Source of the DNA: Frigoribacterium sp. CG_9.8
GTDB taxonomy: Bacteria; Actinomycetota; Actinomycetes; Actinomycetales; Microbacteriaceae
DNA length: 64,000 nucleotides
Assembly (NCBI RefSeq): GCF_015751965.1
Contig: NZ_JADOVH010000003.1
Coordinates: 1 to 64,000 of the forward strand
Reading direction: 5' to 3'
The translations under genes were made by a program, and so were the position numbers. Shown in pieces: positions 61,968-64,000 of the stretch; within the stretch, counting starts at the first letter, position 1; every line of letters begins with the position of its first letter. The notes beneath the pieces were generated by a model. That model ran no database searches, was not told the DNA's origin, and worked only from the letters and a program-made list of their open reading frames with translations.

Positions 61968-63476
61968 CTACGCGAGCGAAATCTCCTCAGCCAGCGCGAT
62001 CAGAGTCCGCACAGCGACGCCGCTTGGACCCGTACCGATGTAGCCGTAACCGCCGCCAGCGTTATGAGCCGGCCCCGCGATGTCGATGTGCGCCCAGGGG
62101 ATGCGCCCGGCTGAGGCATCCACCTGATTGCCGACAAATTCCTGCAGGAAGACTCCGGCCAGAAGCATTCCCGCGGCGGTGTTACCGATCTTCGCGTTGG
62201 CAATGTCCGCGACATCCGATTTCAGCAGCACGCGAAGCTCACCGGGCAACGGCATCCCCCAGAATTGCTCTCCAACGATCCGCGCCTGCGCTGTGACTTT
62301 GCCGACGAGGGCGTCATCGCCCATGACGCCGGAATAGCGATCGCCGAGAGCCACACGCTGCGCCCCGGTGAGGGTTGCGACATCAATGATCGCGTCGGGG
62401 AACTCCTCGCTCGCGGCGACGAGTCCGTCGGCCATGACGAGTCTGCCTTCGGCATCCGTATTTAGTACCTCCACGGTCGTTCCACCGCGCATCCGGAGCA
62501 CGTCGTTCGGACGCACGGCGGAACCCGACGGCATATTTTCCGCAAGGCACAACCATGCGGTCAGACGCACGTTGAGGCCGAGACGCGCCGCAGCGAAGAC
62601 CACGGCCATCACGGTCGCCGCACCGGTCATGTCGTATTTCATCCCCACCATGCCTGCCGGTGGCTTGAGCGACAGCCCACCGGTGTCGAACGTGATGCCC
62701 TTGCCAACGAACGCCAGGTGCTGCGTTGCCGCCGCTGGGGAGTAGCTGAGCTTGACGAGCCGTGGCCCGCGAGCGGATCCCTGACCGACACCGAGAATTC
62801 CGCCAAAATCTCCCGCGAGTAGTTCGTCTTCCGCCATCACCTCCACCTGGACGGGAAGATCCGAGGCGAAGTCGAGAACGGCGTCGGCAAAACTCTCTGG
62901 ATACAGGTCTGCGGGCGGAGCGTTGACCAGGTCGCGCACTGAATGAATGGCTGAAGCAACAATCGCTGCGCGAGAGAGGAGTTCATTTGCGGCCTCGATC
63001 CCGTTCAGATCTACAGATGTTGTGACAGTGATCTCCGTCGCGGGAACCTTTATTTTTTCCAGTGACGATGACCGATACGCGGTGTACGAGTAGGCGCCGA
63101 TGGCTGCACCTTCCAGAACAGCGAGTACCTCAGCAGCCGACAGCGTCGGGAGGGCGATCACCAGCGAAGCCACACCGGTGAGGCGACGGGCGGCGGTTCC
63201 GGCGGCGTAACGCAAGGAATCCGCGCTTGGGCTGGAGCTACCGAGCCCAACCAGGGCGATGCTGCGAGCGCTGCCCGCCGATGCCGGCACGCGCACCAAC
63301 TCGTCCACGCCGCCGGTCACGCCGATCATGGCAAGGTCCGCCGCGAGGTCGGAGAATGCCGAGTCTTCCGTGACCAAGCGCGGGCCGTCATCCGTCGTCC
63401 TCACCCCGAGAACCAGCACGTCGGCAGCAAGCGAGGAAGGAGATTCGGCAGAGAGCACAAGGGCGGGAACAGTCAT
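61968..63476 (-). CDS. pepA: leucyl aminopeptidase, M17 family
   Basis: Cytosolic two-metal aminopeptidase, 502 residues. Catalytic C-terminal domain: VGKGITFDTGGLSLKPPAGM with Lys and Asp, KYDMTGAATVMAV with Asp, MPSGSAVRPNDVLRMRGGTTVEV, and the M17 signature NTDAEGRLVMADGL. The N-terminal 170-residue domain is less conserved, as usual. The ending has AHIDIAGPAHNAGGGYGYIGTGPSGVA. First gene of the minus-strand group pepA-lpd-sucB; divergent from the PAC2 gene 117 bases away. Confidence 0.95.
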   Translation of the reverse strand: MTVPALVLSAESPSSLAADVLVLGVRTTDDGPRLVTEDSAFSDLAADLAMIGVTGGVDELVRVPASAGSARSIALVGLGSSSPSADSLRYAAGTAARRLTGVASLVIALPTLSAAEVLAVLEGAAIGAYSYTAYRSSSLEKIKVPATEITVTTSVDLNGIEAANELLSRAAIVASAIHSVRDLVNAPPADLYPESFADAVLDFASDLPVQVEVMAEDELLAGDFGGILGVGQGSARGPRLVKLSYSPAAATQHLAFVGKGITFDTGGLSLKPPAGMVGMKYDMTGAATVMAVVFAAARLGLNVRLTAWLCLAENMPSGSAVRPNDVLRMRGGTTVEVLNTDAEGRLVMADGLVAASEEFPDAIIDVATLTGAQRVALGDRYSGVMGDDALVGKVTAQARIVGEQFWGMPLPGELRVLLKSDVADIANAKIGNTAAGMLLAGVFLQEFVGNQVDASAGRIPWAHIDIAGPAHNAGGGYGYIGTGPSGVAVRTLIALAEEISLA

Positions 63477-63593
63477 GACGCCATCGTATCCGCGCCACGG
63501 GATCCTGCTCGCAAGCCAACCAGGGCGGGCCTGTTCGCTCTCGGCACCAACCCCAGGGCGGGCCTATGGCTGAGCTCGACCTAGACTTAATCA

Positions 63594-64000
63594 ATGCAAA
63601 ACCCCGAAGGTCTCTACGAGTTGAACCCGGGCGTCATCGACGTGCCAGAGGGACTTCACCTCGTGGCCGGCCTCACCGGCTTCGCTGACGCAGGCGCGGC
63701 CGTTACCCAGTTGAGTGAATACCTTCTCGACACGGTCACTCACCGGGAGGTCGCGACTTTCGACGCCGATATTTTGCTCGACTATCGGGCGCGCCGTCCC
63801 ACCATCTACTTCGATCAGGATCACCTGGCCGACTACCGCCCGCCACGCCTCGCGCTCTCCATCGCAACCGACGAGATCGGCCAACCCTTCCTGTTTCTCA
63901 CCGGCTTCGAGCCCGACTTCCAGTGGGAGCGGTTCAGCGAAGCGGTGATGCAGCTCATCGCCCGGTTCAAAGTGAAGACGACAACCTGGGTGCATGCGAT
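63594..64000 (+). CDS. PAC2-family protein (partial, runs off the window)
   Basis: First 135 residues of a PAC2/DUF75 protein: MQNPEGLYELNPGVIDVPEG, HLVAGLTGFADAGAAVTQLSEYLL, VATFDADILLDYRARRPTI, FLFLTGFEPDFQWERF. The family resembles proteasome-assembly chaperones and is common in Actinobacteria next to pepA. ATG 63594 lies just after AATC with no strong ribosome site. The 3' end is beyond base 64000, so total length is unknown. Confidence 0.88.
   Translation, partial: MQNPEGLYELNPGVIDVPEGLHLVAGLTGFADAGAAVTQLSEYLLDTVTHREVATFDADILLDYRARRPTIYFDQDHLADYRPPRLALSIATDEIGQPFLFLTGFEPDFQWERFSEAVMQLIARFKVKTTTWVHA

Overview
The window looks like core chromosome of a high-GC actinobacterium, most likely a member of Microbacteriaceae. 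Supporting signs are strong use of G/C-ending codons, frequent GTG and TTG starts, actinobacterial families (DUF3145, DUF4191, a two-gene glutamine synthetase system with GlnE, polyphosphate glucokinase, a homodimeric AceE, a discrete fabD-fabH-acpP-fabF cluster with a PucR-type regulator) and long runs of ATGA-overlapped genes. The genus cannot be fixed from the sequence alone. No rRNA, insertion sequence, prophage or CRISPR array was seen.

Layout. 0-9 kb: a decayed 2-hydroxyacid dehydrogenase gene, tRNA-Asn, a DesK/NarL-type two-component pair followed by a degenerate second kinase, an AzlCD amino-acid exporter pair, peptide deformylase, a DMT-type membrane protein, a GT4 glycosyltransferase and a CAU tRNA. 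9-18 kb: cold-shock protein, a DUF1684 protein, an acetaldehyde-dehydrogenase cluster (GAF regulator, aldehyde dehydrogenase, DUF779), a stand-alone family A DNA polymerase, PadR and DUF3145, then a G-rich tandem repeat leading into a small cation-diffusion protein. 18-27 kb, minus strand: aceE, a FasR-like regulator, fabD, fabH, acpP, fabF and an overlapping glycosyltransferase. They form one transcriptional block linking pyruvate oxidation to fatty-acid synthesis. 27-35 kb is the most accessory-looking stretch: peroxiredoxin, tRNA-Val, a DUF262/DUF1524 protein of the type IV restriction superfamily divergent from a predicted Fe(II)/2OG oxygenase with a DtxR/IdeR-like iron box between them, a secreted lysozyme-like protein, and an NCS1 permease with a long repeat-bearing N-terminus. 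35-46 kb: Nif3-like protein, a coiled-coil protein, RNase P RNA, a P-loop kinase, kdpDE without kdpABC, ppgK, map, panB and nadE. 46-57 kb is the nitrogen block: glnA2, glnE, an acetamidase-like protein, an SDR, a MetP/MetS-like transporter with its 46-residue subunit, and glnA1 with a GlnR-type box upstream. 57-64 kb: DUF4191, a membrane pseudokinase, sucB-like E2, lpd, pepA and the start of a PAC2 protein.

How the genes fit together. AceE (E1), the SucB-like E2 and Lpd (E3) are all present and can supply a complete pyruvate dehydrogenase activity whose acetyl-CoA feeds the fab genes. GlnA1, GlnA2 and GlnE form a glutamine-synthetase module, with GlnA1 carrying both the predicted GlnR site and the adenylylation-tyrosine context. 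The most notable non-genic feature is an unusually large number of short perfect tandem repeats (unit 11-18 bp). They lie at gene ends, at gene starts or inside coding sequence, at nine or so places spread across the window. Two of them encode the same Asp-Thr-rich motif in unrelated neighbouring genes. The best candidate for an undescribed functional unit is the iron-box-controlled divergent pair at 28.3-31.3 kb.
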